In this document: positions 40,343 through 50,307 of the stretch, one piece after another
Layout of the letters: every line of letters starts with the position of its first letter
How positions within the stretch are numbered: the stretch's first letter is position 1
Assembly (NCBI RefSeq): GCF_902167145.1
Contig: NC_050098.1
Span: 17,814,501-17,878,500 of the forward strand
Direction: 5' to 3'
DNA: 64,000 nt
From: Zea mays
Lineage: Eukaryota > Streptophyta > Magnoliopsida > Poales > Poaceae
Translations under genes and position numbers: made by a program
Notes under the pieces: generated by a model
What the model saw: the letters and a program-made list of their open reading frames with translations, nothing else
The model's database searches: none
Told to the model about the DNA's origin: nothing

Positions 40343-40790
40343 AAAGTAGCCTAAGGGTGCAGCCGGACTAGCACACCAAGTGCGAAAAAACCGAAGTCTT
40401 CCGTGAAGACTATCCGTGCAGAAGTCGCCTAAGGGTGCAGCCGGGCTAGCACAACAAGTGCGAAAAATCAAAGTCTTCCACGAAGACTATCCGTGCAGAA
40501 GTCGCCTAAGGGTGCAGCCGGGCTAGCACAACAAGTGCGAAAAATCAAAGTCTTCCGCGAAGACTATCCGTGCAGAAGTCGCCTAAGGGTGCAGCCGGAC
40601 TAGCACAACAAGTGCGAAAAAACCGAAGTCTTCCGCGAAGACTATCCGCGCAGAAGTCGCCTAAGGGTGCAGCCGGACTAGCACAACAAGTGCAAAGAAA
40701 CCGAAGTCTACCGCGTAGGCTATCCATGCAGAAGACGCCTAAGGGTGCAGCCGGACTAGCACAACAAAAGCAGAAACGACAACATCAAAC
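40343..40790. repeat. tandem array, about 6 units of 77-78 bp
   Basis: The core word CCTAAGGGTGCAGCCGG.CTAGCACA recurs with unit starts at about 40343, 40421, 40498, 40575, 40653 and 40731. That gives spacings of 77-78 bp. Most units also contain a dyad of the form GTCTTCCGCGAAGAC. Open frames across it (for example 40570-40833) are by-products of the repeat and are not taken as genes. It lies between sense pol and the 3' end of the antisense gene, both of which are in this element. Confidence 0.88.
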
Positions 40791-40941
40791 CGTCCGCGCC
40801 AAGACCGACTATACGCGCACCAGCACAGCATAACAAAACACACCAGACCAAGTACACAACGCATTCGCAGGCATAGACAAGCGAGGGCACACAACCTCAT
40901 CATACAAGCCTTTACACATATACAAGCGAGGGCACCACACT

Positions 40942-43900
40942 CTACATCGGCTCAACCTTAGGAATAATTCCCATCTCCCTATAATTAAATAACATTATCC
41001 TAAGCTCCTCACCCGCAAAAAGACTTCGCAGTTCCCCTTCACCTGTACTCACGGCGGCCGGCAAGGACAATAGTTCCTGCCGGCCAGCCCTACTCACACG
41101 AAGCCGAACCCCCTCCGCCCCACTAACTCTACGCTTCGCAACCGCCCTTCGTCGCCGGCGCCCGGTGCTAGGACCAGGCACATCTTCTGTGTCCGCGGCG
41201 TGCGGTGAAGCCTCCGCCGCAGCCACATCCAAAGCCGCAAAATAGTCCAAGTCCTCCTCCAACGACTCCTCAGTCCACTCAACCGAGCTCCCAGAGTCAG
41301 CAAAATCAGAAAACTCAGATGCAGATCCACCACATTCATTACCACCATCCGCGGTCGAAGCCACCAAAAATTTAGTAGTGGCGGTTGCGTGCGCAGGCCC
41401 AAAATCTTGAACCTGCGCAGCAACCAAAATTCAGCAACATATCCAAAATTCCCTAACTATCTACACCCACTACGCCACCTGCGAAGACCCTGTCACTGCG
41501 GGAGCCTCCGTCGTTGCCTCCGCTGTTGCTTCCGCTGCCACCGTCGCAGGATCTTCAGCACTCGGCGCAGCAGCTGCGGGGGCATCAGGCGTGCCTTCGG
41601 CGGTCTCTGGGGGCAGGTCTCTGCCGGCCGCAGCGGATGCGGGGGCATCCGGTGCGCCTTCCGCAGTCTCCGGGGGTGGCTCCAGGGCGGCCCCGGACAC
41701 GGCCTCCGCCGGGGTCGGCTCCGGGTCAGGCAGCGCGCTGTTCAACGCCCCGAAGTCGTCCACCCTCTCGCCACGCGCCGCCTAAGACACAACACACAAA
41801 ATTCAGCAAACCCACACACAGCCCACATCCAACAAACGCCAAACAAACGAAAACGTTACCTGAGCCCTCGCCGTCTCGGCCCGCTCCCTGACCACCTCGC
41901 GACCGTGCGGACCCCACATCCGGTCGTAGATGGCTCCGGCGGATTCCTTCACTATGGGGTCCTCAACCTTATAGATATCTCGCTCAAAATCTTCATCGGC
42001 TTGGTCGAAGACCTCGAAGTGCCGGCACCCTTCGCGGGAGAGCGCGTTCATCGCCCCCTCGCAGGTGACCAGGGAGGCATACGACATAAACCCCTCCACG
42101 ACAGTGGGGAGTGCCTGCAACTCCTCCTGCACCCACTCCAGGCAGCGAAGTCCGGGCTCTCGGTCCGGCACTTCGAAGTCACCGGTCCGCGCGCCCAGCT
42201 CATGGTATGTATCCATAAGCTGTTTGCGCGTCCGCTCTGCCTCCGCGCGCGACACGGCCTCGGCCCTCGCCACGCGGCTCTCCAGGGCGGTGAGCCGCTC
42301 CTGTAGCTGCTCGGCACGCTCCCTGGCAAGATTGCCCTCCGCCCGTGCCAGATTAGCCTCCGCCTGCGCAGCCTGCGCCTTGACGAGAGCCTCGTTGGTC
42401 TCCCTCCTCTCCCCCGCCAATTGGCGCCGGAGGTCAGCCTTCTCTCCCTCCAGCGTGGCCACCCTGTCCGCCAGCTTGCGGCACTTGCTGTCGGCGGCCG
42501 ATTTTTCACGGACGGCATCAGCATGTTGTGTCCGAAGTCTCTCGACTTCGGCAGACACAACTGCCGTGAGGGCCCCCGACGCAGTGCGGTTGGCGAAGTC
42601 AGCCACCTGCAGAACACACGTAAGACCGCGGCCCCAGCAAGCCGAAAAAAAAACGAAGTCTAGCTTAGCGGACCTGACTTAGCGCCTCCGTCACCTCCTT
42701 CAGCCGGCGGGACGCAGCGCCCGCCTCATCCCTGACAGTCGCGAGGGCCAACACCTCGTCTCCGGCGCTAAGAGCCCCGCCCTTCGCCTTCGGCACTACG
42801 GCAGCCGTCGTGGTCGCCGCGGCAGGCGCAACTATAGCAAGTTGGCCTTCGTCCGACCCTGCGACCCTGCGACGTATCAACGTATCGTCCGACCCTGCCG
42901 ACACAACAGCAGCAATATTCCGCCCGTAAGGAAAAACTCTCCATTCACGAACCATGCGGGATGTAAAAAAGTCCTCGCCAGCCGCGCGGGGGATAGGAAC
43001 ATTCCTAGGCCAACAACCCCCGGTAACCCTCAGCATCCGAGCCGAAGACTCCCGGAGCTCGGGCGAAGACATCCTTCCCCCCGGGGCCGCGCATGTCCTC
43101 ATCAACTCTCTAGCAAAACCATCGGAAACCCCAAGTCCTCCCATAGCAGTACCTAATTTCCTCTTTTTAGAGGATGGGGCGGCCGCCGGCGCAGGGTCGT
43201 CTCTAGTCTCCACCACCGGCTTCTTCCCACGGCGGTCCACATCATCTTGACCAGGATAGCCGTCATACGGCAATTGATTCAATTCAAAAACCCTGTTCAA
43301 ACGGTCATTCGACCCGCGGATATCCCAGCTGCGCTGGCCCTCTGTCCTCGGCACGTAACGTCCAACGAGCCGCACCGCCCCATCCTCCGCCTCACGCACA
43401 AAGGCGGCCGGATCGCGGCTTTGCAGATTCAGCGCGAAGGCGGGACTTCGCACCACCCTTCCACCATGGAAAGACATCTGGCGAGGGCACACTTCGCCCA
43501 ACGCCCAACCATGCGCCAAGGGCCACACCCCGTACGCCACAAATTCTTCAACCAAATCGCGCCCACTGCTCAGGCCGGCGGCGCACCGAAGGGCCCCTTC
43601 GTTCGCATCCTCCTCCGCCACTTCAAAGGGCGGGTATGCTGAGTAAAAATGAGAACACATCTCGGACACGGGGAGTCCCTCATGGTCTTCGACGGTACCC
43701 TCAGCAACATAAAACCAAAATTCATTCCAGTTGCCCCACTTGTTGCGGGCGCAAGGAACCAACTCGACTACCTGCATCGTGGTCTTGCCGGTCTTCGGCG
43801 TGAACGTGCAGGACCCAAACTGAGCAACTTCGTCTCCAATCATCCTCTTCTGCCAGTGCAAACAATAATACTTCGCAAAGACTTCGACCGATGGTTGTCC

Positions 43901-44305
43901 GCCGTACGAAGTCGTCGCCCAGACATACTTCGACAGAGCCACCACGACATTCGGTGTCAGCTGATGTATCTGAACGTTAAACCTGCGCAGGACTTCGCCA
44001 ACAAATCGGTGCGCAGGCAGGCGGAGACCGGCGGCGAAGAACGCCTCGAACACAACCAACTTGCCCTCCGGCTCGGGGAATTCCTCCATCCCCGGGACAC
44101 GAGCAACTCCACCGCCGAAGTAACCCAACCGCTGCATATCTTGCACGAGAACCGACGACATCCGCGACACGCCAAAATCAACAGAATCGCCGGCGCGCAA
44201 GTCCTCCGCCATCAAACTACTCAGCGTCTCCTCAGACGAGGCGTCGGCCGGCGGCGAGGGGTCGGCCGGCGGCGTAGCGGCAGCGGAAGAAGAGGAGGTC
44301 GGCAT
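40942..44305 (-). CDS. spliced antisense gene of the Tat element (putative gypsy-type transposon domain)
   Basis: Predicted exons on the minus strand are 44305-42674, 42606-41860, 41781-41479 and 41412-40942. Introns of 67, 78 and 66 bp all have GT-AG ends and phase 0. The sum is 3153 nt, about 1050 residues. Exon 1 (544 codons) contains a globular region (EAFFAAGLRLPAHRF; KYYCLHWQKR; GNWNEFWFYV) recalling the plant domain known as putative gypsy-type transposon (PF04195, Transposase_28). Exon 2 is a long Ala/Glu/Arg coiled coil. Exon 3 is Ala/Pro/Glu-rich and disordered. Exon 4 has an acidic stretch, then a basic patch (GRRRRRAVAKRR). I chose ATG 44305; the frame is open further upstream without another ATG. 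No catalytic motif is recognised and the function is unknown. Grande-type elements are known to carry an antisense ORF in this place. Confidence 0.78.
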
Positions 44306-44466
44306 CGCTACGTACCGGCGGCGGCGGCGGGCGGTCTGCTTCACTCGAGCCAGATCTCCGGCGAACAAGAGCACGGCGGGCAGAAGAGCGGCAAGACGGT
44401 GAAAAAGGCGGCTAGGGTTTTCACGGAGCGTGGAAAGTGAAGTTCAAAAAGCGCCGACCCCCGCCC

Positions 44467-44544
44467 CCTTTTATAGACAGGGCGCGGCTCTTCGGGAAAC
44501 CCGCAATCCAACAGGGCGCGGCGCTTCGGGAAACCCGCAATTCA
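44467..44544 (-). promoter_or_regulatory. probable promoter of the antisense gene
   Basis: On the minus strand a strong TATA box, CTATAAAAGG, lies at 44476-44467, about 160 bp before the ATG at 44305. Immediately upstream is a two-copy direct repeat of 34 bp (units about 44477-44510 and 44511-44544; shared words ACAGGGCGCGG and CTTCGGGAAACCCGCAAT). The leader would run from about 44440 to 44306. This is inferred from sequence only. Confidence 0.6.
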
Positions 44545-44676
44545 ACAGTACGCTGTCAATCAACGGTCATGTCAAAAACCCCCGCGGAACCACTTCGAGC
44601 GAGGGCAGCATCTCCGCCATCTAGCGACGTCTTCGGCACCAGGTGACTTTGTCGAACTAGTCCCTCGGAGGGCAAA

Positions 44677-45150
44677 TGTTGTGGCGAAGGCAAAGACGCA
44701 ACCCTTCACTCGAAGCCTTCGCTGCAGTCGCTGGTCTGACAGAGACAAAACGGGCAGGGACACCCTTCGCCGATTCGGCACCAGACGATGACCTGCGACG
44801 ACGTCACCCCACAGTGCGGCCTCGTCCAGCTCAGAGGCCCACGTGTGATCCGGCCCATTGTAACGGGCCCTGCGTGGCCGCCGCGTGTTACGGGCCTAAT
44901 TTGTAAAGGCATCCCTGTAATTACAGTCTGTAACCCTGCTTTATGGGAATATTCTGGGGATAACCTAGGTAGCTGAGGGCACATGCGTCCTTAGTACAAG
45001 GCGCTGGGCGCTCAGGTACCTATAAATACCCCCGCACAGTGCCCGTGAGAGGGCAGATTAACAGAGCTATTGCCATCTAGCGCGTAACCCTGTTAACACC
45101 ACTGTTCACCTTTGTTGGCCCCCCTTGCAAGCTGAGAGCAAGTTCCAACA
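44677..45150 (+). repeat. 3' LTR of Tat element (474 bp)
   Basis: It is the same length as the 5' LTR, starting TGTTGTGGCGAAGG and ending GTTCCAACA, with the TATA box at 45020-45028. It is followed by the CACAA target duplication at 45151-45155. The preceding purine-rich stretch, CGGAGGGCAAA (44666-44676), is the likely plus-strand primer, though weak. Confidence 0.93.
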
Positions 45151-46416
45151 CACAACGTCACAAGAAACTTCAACTAGTCCTGAGGACTTGTTAAAGACTC
45201 TATATGCCCTTGTGTTTGAATCATATCCTAGTAAAAAGCCTTCTACAATCTTAGGAGCAAATTTAGATTTTCTACCTCTTTTAACAAGAATAAAGCATTT
45301 GCTACCAAAGACTCTAAAATATGAAATATTGGGCTTTTTACCAGTTAGGAGTTCGTATGATGTCTTCTTGAGGATTTGGTGTAGATATAACCGGTTGATG
45401 GCGTAGCAAGCGGTGTTGACCGCCTCGGCCCAAAACCGATCCGAAGTCTTGTACTCATCAAGCATGGTTCTTGCCATGTCCAATAGAGTTCGATTCTTCC
45501 TCTCTACTACACCATTTTGTTGTGGCGTGTAGGGAGAAGAGAACTCATGCTTGATGCCCTCCTCCTCAAGGAAGCCTTCGATTTGTGAGTTCTTGAACTC
45601 CGTCCCGTTGTCGCTTCTAATTTTCTTGATCCTTAAGCCGAACTCGTTTTGAGCCCATCTCAAGAATCCCTTTAAGGTCTCTTGGGTATGAGATTTTTCC
45701 TGCAAAAAGAACACCCAAGTGAAGCGAGAATAATCATCCACAATAACTAGACAGTACTTACTCCCGCCGATGCTTATATAAGCTATCGGGCTGAATAGGT
45801 CCATGTGTAGGAGCTCCAGTGGCCTGTCAGTCGTCATGATGTTCTTGTGTGGATGATGAATACCAACTTGCTTCCCTGCCTGACATGCGCTACAAATCCT
45901 GTCTTTCTCAAAATGAACATCTGTTAGTCCCAAAATGTGTTCTCCCTTTAGAAGCTTGTGAAGATTCTTCATTCCAACATGTGCTAGTCGACGATGTCAG
46001 AGCCAGCCCATGTTAGTCTTAGCAATTAAGCAAGTGTCGAGTTCAGCTCTATCAAAATCTACTAAGTATAGCTGACCCTCCAACACTCCCTTAAATGCTA
46101 TTGAATCATCACTTCTTCTAAAGACAGTAACACCTACATCTGTAAAAAGACAGTTGTAGTCCATTTTACATAATTGCGAAACTGAAAGCAAGTTGTAATC
46201 TAAAGAATCTACAAGAAAAACATTGGAAATGGAATGGTCAGGTGATATAGCAATTTTACCCAAACCTTTGACCAAACCTTGATTTCCATCCCCGAATGTG
46301 ATAGCTCGTTGGGGATCTTGGTTTTTCTCATAGGAGGAGAACATCTTCTTCTCCCCTGTCATATGGTTTGTGCACTCGCTATCGATGATCCAGCTTGAGC
46401 CCCCGGATGCATAAAC
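45151..46416 (-). pseudogene. copy 3 pol, N-terminal part (protease, integrase)
   Basis: Reading 46416 to 45151 after a TAG just upstream, in the frame offset by one base from gag. Protease contains WIIDS (the Gly of DSG appears as Glu here: the plus strand reads CACTCGCTATCGAT near 46373-46386). GAG-pre-integrase and integrase with RSDNGTEF and NGVVERKN follow. A TGA at 45999-45997 replaces a Trp codon of the HRRLAHVG region. The TAG seen in copies 1 and 2 before the ETLKGFL stretch is a sense codon here. The frame is cut at 45151 by the Tat element and resumes at 33926. Confidence 0.87.
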
Positions 46417-46429
46417 CTACAAAACAAGT

Positions 46430-49063
46430 TTAGTTCTTGATTTTAGGTACCCAAACGGTTTTGGGTCCTTTGGCATTAGATACAAGAACTTTGGGTACCC
46501 AAACACAAGTCTTGGAGCCCTTGTGTTTGTCCCCAACATATTTGGCAACTACCTTGCTGGATTTGTTAGTTAAAACATAGCATGCATCAAAAGTTTTAAA
46601 TGAAATATTATGATCATTTGATGTAATAGGAGTTTTCTTTCTAGGCAATTTAGCACAGGTTGATTGCCTAGAGCTAGATGTCTCACCCTTATACATAAAA
46701 GCATGATTAGGGCCAGAGTGAGACTTCCTAGAATGAATTCTCCTAATTTTGTTCTCAGGATAACCGACAGGGTACAAAATGTAACCCTCGTTATCCTGAG
46801 GCATGGGAGCCTTGCCCTTAACAAAGTTAGACAATATTTTAGGAGGGGCATTAAGTTTGACATTGTCCCCCTTTTGGAAGCCAATGCCATCCTTGATGCC
46901 AGGGTGTCTCCCACTATAGAGCATGCTTCTAGCAAATTTAAATTTTTCATTTTCTAAGTCATGCTCATTGATTTTAGCATTAAGTTGAGCTATGTGATCA
47001 TTTTGTTTCTTAATTAAAGCTAGGAGATCATGAATAGCATCAACTTTAATGTCTCTACATCTAGTGCAAATGGAAATATGCTCAACGGTAGATGTAGAGG
47101 GTTTGCAAGATTTTAGTTCAACAATCTTAGCATGTAGAATGTCATTTTCACTTCTAAGATTGAAAATTGTAACATTGCAAACATCTAAGTCTTTAGCCTT
47201 AGCAATTAATTTTTCATTATCGTTTCTGAGGCTAGCAAGAGAGACATTCAATTCTTCAATCTTAGCAAGTAATTCAACATTATCATCTCTAAGATTGGGA
47301 TTTGAAACATCACAAACATTTGAATCAACCTTAGCAATTAAAATAGCATTCTCATTTCTAAGGTTGGTGATAACATCATGGCATGTGCTTAGCTCACTAG
47401 ATAATTTTTCACACTTTTCTACTTCTAGAGCATAAGCATTTTTAACCTTAATATGCTTCTTGTTTTCTTTAATTAGGAAGTCCTCTTGGGAGTCCAAGAG
47501 ATCATCCTTCTCATGAATAGCACTAATTAATTCATTTAATTTTTCCTTTTGTTGCATGTTTAGGTTGGCAAAAAGGGTGCGCAAGTTATCCTCCTCATCA
47601 CTACAATTATCCTCATCACTAGAGGTTTCATATTTAGTGGAGGATCTTGATTTTACCTTCTTCCTTTTGCCATCCTTTGCCATGAGGCACTTGTGGCCGA
47701 CGTTTGGGAAGAGGAGTCCCTTGGTGACGGCGATATTGGCGGCGTCCTCGTCGGAGGAGGAGTCGAAGGAGCTCTCCTCGGAATCCCACTCCCGGCATAC
47801 ATGGGCATCGCTGCCCCTCTTCTTGTGGTACCTCTTCTTTTCTCTCCTCTTGCCCTTCTTGTCGTCGCCCCTGTCACTATCGCTAGATAACAGACATTTA
47901 GCAATGAAATGACCGGGCTTACCACATTTGTAGCACACCTTCTTGGAACGGGGCTTGTAATCTTTCCCCTTCCTTTGTTTGAGGATTTGGCGGAAGCTCT
48001 TGATGATGAGCGCCATCTCCTCATTGTCGAGCTTAGAGGCGTCGATGGGTTGTCTACTTGATGTAGACTCCTCCTTCTTCTCCTCCGTCGCCTTGAATGC
48101 GACCGGTTGTGCTTCAGACGTGGAGGGGCCATCTAGCTCGATAATTTTCTTTGAGCCTTTGATCATCAACTCAAAGCTCACAAAATTACCTATTACTTCC
48201 TCGTGAGACATTAGTGTATATCTAGGATTACCTCGAATTAATTGAACTTGCGTAGGGTTAAGAAAAACGAGGGATCTTAGAATAACCTTGACCATTTCAT
48301 GGTCATCCCATTTAGTGCTCCCGAGGTTGCGCACTTGGTTCACCAAGATCTTCAAGCGGTTGTACATGGCTTGAGGGTCCTCGCCTTGGTTGAGTTGGAA
48401 CCGACCGAGCTCCCCCTTGATCGTCTCCCGCTTGGTGATTTTGGTCACCTCATCTCCTTCGTGCGCGGTCTTGAGTATGTCCCAAATCTCCTTGGCGCTC
48501 TTTAGGCCTTGCACCTTGTTATACTCCTCTCGACTTAGAGAGGCAAGGAGTATAGTGGTGGCTTGAGAGTTGAAGTGTCGGATTTGGGCAACCTCGTCCG
48601 AGTCATAGTCTTCATCCCCCGGTGATGGTACCTGTACTCCAATCTCAACAACATCCCAAATGCTAGTGTGGAGTGAGGTTAGATGATGCCTCATTTTATC
48701 ACTCCACATATTATAATCTTCACCATCAAACATAGGTGGTTTGCCTAATGGGACGGAAAGTAATGGAGTACGTTTGGAAATGCGAGGATAACATAGGGGA
48801 ATCTTACTAAACTTCTTGCGCTCATGGCGCTTAGAAGTTACGGACGGCGTGTCAGAGCCGGAGGTGGATGGCGATGAAGAGTCGGTCTCGTAGTAGTCCA
48901 CCTTCCTCATCTTCTTCTTCTTGTCACCGCTCTGACCCGACTTGTTGTGTGAAGGGGATCCCTTCACCTTGTTGGCGGACTCCCCGGATGGAGCCTTCCC
49001 ATGGCTTGTAGCGGGCTTCTCGCCGGTCATCATCTCCTTCTTGGCGTGATCTCCCGACATCAC
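46430..49063 (-). CDS. intact Sirevirus gag of copy 3 (877 residues)
   Basis: It is a single open frame from ATG at 49063 to a stop at 46430, the same length as the broken gag of copy 2. The N-terminus is Lys/Ser-rich. The capsid-like region (PPMFDGEDYNMWSDKM; LKILVNQVRNLGS) spans about residues 100-300. The CCHC knuckle has Cys377, Cys380, His385 and Cys390. Lys/Arg-rich and Ser/Asp-rich tracts precede a coiled coil built of repeated L-R-N/D-x-N-x-x-L-x-A-K units (about 565-655). The protein ends VWVPKIKN. It would form the particle and bind RNA. Because it is intact, it could in principle be a trans-acting source for defective relatives. Confidence 0.92.
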   Translation of the reverse strand: MMSGDHAKKEMMTGEKPATSHGKAPSGESANKVKGSPSHNKSGQSGDKKKKMRKVDYYETDSSSPSTSGSDTPSVTSKRHERKKFSKIPLCYPRISKRTPLLSVPLGKPPMFDGEDYNMWSDKMRHHLTSLHTSIWDVVEIGVQVPSPGDEDYDSDEVAQIRHFNSQATTILLASLSREEYNKVQGLKSAKEIWDILKTAHEGDEVTKITKRETIKGELGRFQLNQGEDPQAMYNRLKILVNQVRNLGSTKWDDHEMVKVILRSLVFLNPTQVQLIRGNPRYTLMSHEEVIGNFVSFELMIKGSKKIIELDGPSTSEAQPVAFKATEEKKEESTSSRQPIDASKLDNEEMALIIKSFRQILKQRKGKDYKPRSKKVCYKCGKPGHFIAKCLLSSDSDRGDDKKGKRREKKRYHKKRGSDAHVCREWDSEESSFDSSSDEDAANIAVTKGLLFPNVGHKCLMAKDGKRKKVKSRSSTKYETSSDEDNCSDEEDNLRTLFANLNMQQKEKLNELISAIHEKDDLLDSQEDFLIKENKKHIKVKNAYALEVEKCEKLSSELSTCHDVITNLRNENAILIAKVDSNVCDVSNPNLRDDNVELLAKIEELNVSLASLRNDNEKLIAKAKDLDVCNVTIFNLRSENDILHAKIVELKSCKPSTSTVEHISICTRCRDIKVDAIHDLLALIKKQNDHIAQLNAKINEHDLENEKFKFARSMLYSGRHPGIKDGIGFQKGDNVKLNAPPKILSNFVKGKAPMPQDNEGYILYPVGYPENKIRRIHSRKSHSGPNHAFMYKGETSSSRQSTCAKLPRKKTPITSNDHNISFKTFDACYVLTNKSSKVVAKYVGDKHKGSKTCVWVPKVLVSNAKGPKTVWVPKIKN

Positions 49064-49087
49064 TTCGAGCGGTTAAGCTCTAATGAA

Positions 49088-49108
49088 GCACCGGGCTCTG
49101 ATACCAAT
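49088..49108 (-). other. primer-binding site of copy 3
   Basis: On the minus strand ATTGGTATCAGAGCCCGG directly follows the 5' LTR. TGGTATCAGAGCC is the complement of the 3' end of plant initiator-Met tRNA, the usual copia primer. Confidence 0.85.
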
Positions 49109-50307
49109 TGAAAGTCGCCTAGAGAGGGGTGAATAGGGCGAATCTGAAATTTACAAACTTAAGCACAACTACAAACCGGGTTAGCGTTAGAAATATATAA
49201 GCGAGTCCGAGAGAGAGGGCACAAAACAAATCGTGAGCAAATAGAGAGTGAGACACGATGATTTGTTTTACCGAGGTTCGGTTCTTGCAAACCTACTCCC
49301 CGTTGAGGTGGTCACAAAGACCGGGTCTCTTTCAACCCTTTCCCTCTCTCAAACGGTCCCTCGGACCGAGTGAGCTTCTCTTCTCAATCAACAGGACACA
49401 AAGTCCCCGCAAGGACCACCACATAATTGGTGTCTCTTGCCTCGGTTACAATTGAGTTTGATCACAAGAAGAATGAGATAGGAAAGAAGCAATCCAAGCG
49501 CAAGAGCTCAAATGAACACAACAAATCTCTCTCTCTAATCACTAAAGCTTTGTGTGGAGTTGGGAGAGGATTTGATCTCTTTGGTGTGTCTTGTATTGAA
49601 TGCTAGCTCTTGTAAGGTGTAGAAGTGTGGAAACTTGGATGCCATTGAATGTGGGGTGGTTGGGGTATTTATAGCCCCAACCACCAAAAATGGCCGTTGG
49701 AAGTGTGCTGTCGCATGGCGCACCGGACAGTCCGGTGCGCCACCGAATACTGTCCGGTGCGCCAGCCACGTCAGCAGACTGTTGGGGTTCGACCGTTGGA
49801 GCTCTGACTTGTGGGGCCTCTGGGTTGTCCGGTGGTGCACCGGACAGGTCCTATAGACTATCCGGTGCGTCTCCCGTGCATGCTCTGACCTCTGCGCGCA
49901 CTGTAGCGCATTGAATGCGGTTGCAGTCGACCGTTGCGAGCGAAGTAGCCGTTGCTCCGCTGGCACACCGGACAGTCCGGTGTGCACCAGACACTGTCCG
50001 GTGACTCACCGGATAGTTCGGTGAATTATAGCGGAGCGCCCTCTGATTTTTCCTGAAGGTGAAGAGTTCGAGCTGAAGTGCCCTGGTGCACCGGACACTG
50101 TCCGGTGCGCCAGACCAGGGTGCCTTTCGGGTTGCCTTTTGTTTTCTTGTTTGAACCCTTTTCTTGGTCTTTTTATTGGCTTATTGTGAACCTTTGGCAC
50201 CTGTAGAACTTATAGACTAGAGCAAACTAGTTAGTCCAATTATTTGTGTTGGGCAATTCAACCACCAAAATCAATTAGGAAATAGGTGTAAGCCTAATTC
50301 CCTTTCA
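49109..50307 (-). repeat. 5' LTR of Opie-like copy 3 (1199 bp)
   Basis: On the plus strand it starts TGAAAGTCGCC and ends CCCTTTCA. The TATA box (minus) is at 49674-49666. The palindrome cluster at about 49718-50115 contains more CACCGGACAGTCCGGTG-type units than the partner LTR. Confidence 0.92.

Larger units (their letters stand above)
33927..45150 (+). mobile_element. Tat-type Ty3/gypsy retrotransposon with antisense gene (11.2 kb)
   Basis: It is bounded by CACAA at 33922-33926 and 45151-45155. The two LTRs are 474 bp each. Sense gag and pol (34441-40069) are followed by about 4.6 kb before the 3' LTR, holding a tandem array and a spliced gene on the minus strand. Pol carries a second, archaeal-like RNase H between RNase H and integrase, the hallmark of the Tat lineage. 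By eye the LTRs differ at about 12 positions (roughly 2.5 percent), so the insertion is moderately young. It is reminiscent of Grande-type elements, but the family is not assigned. Confidence 0.92.
30002..50307 (-). mobile_element. Opie-like copia (Sirevirus) copy 3, reverse orientation
   Basis: It is flanked by ATATT at 29997-30001 and 50308-50312. In the minus sense the order is 5' LTR 50307-49109, primer site, gag, pol, 3' non-coding region and 3' LTR 31145-30002. It is split within pol by the Tat-type gypsy element (33927-45150). Its own length is about 9.1 kb. Gag is fully open. Pol has only one nonsense codon and one frameshift that I can see, so it is the best preserved of the three Opie-like copies, consistent with its nested position. 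Confidence 0.93.

Noticed and set aside
40570..40833. Repetitive peptide ORF across the tandem array
   Set aside because: The frame stays open only because the unit is near 78 bp, a multiple of three. Other strands and frames do likewise.
41389..42306. 305-codon + strand frame in the Tat element
   Set aside because: It is the complement of the antisense gene's coiled-coil and Ala/Pro-rich exons, has low-complexity translation, and starts at a non-ATG codon.
43649..44440. 263-codon + strand frame in the Tat element
   Set aside because: Shadow of antisense exon 1. The minus frame has the domain-like composition and consistent splice sites.
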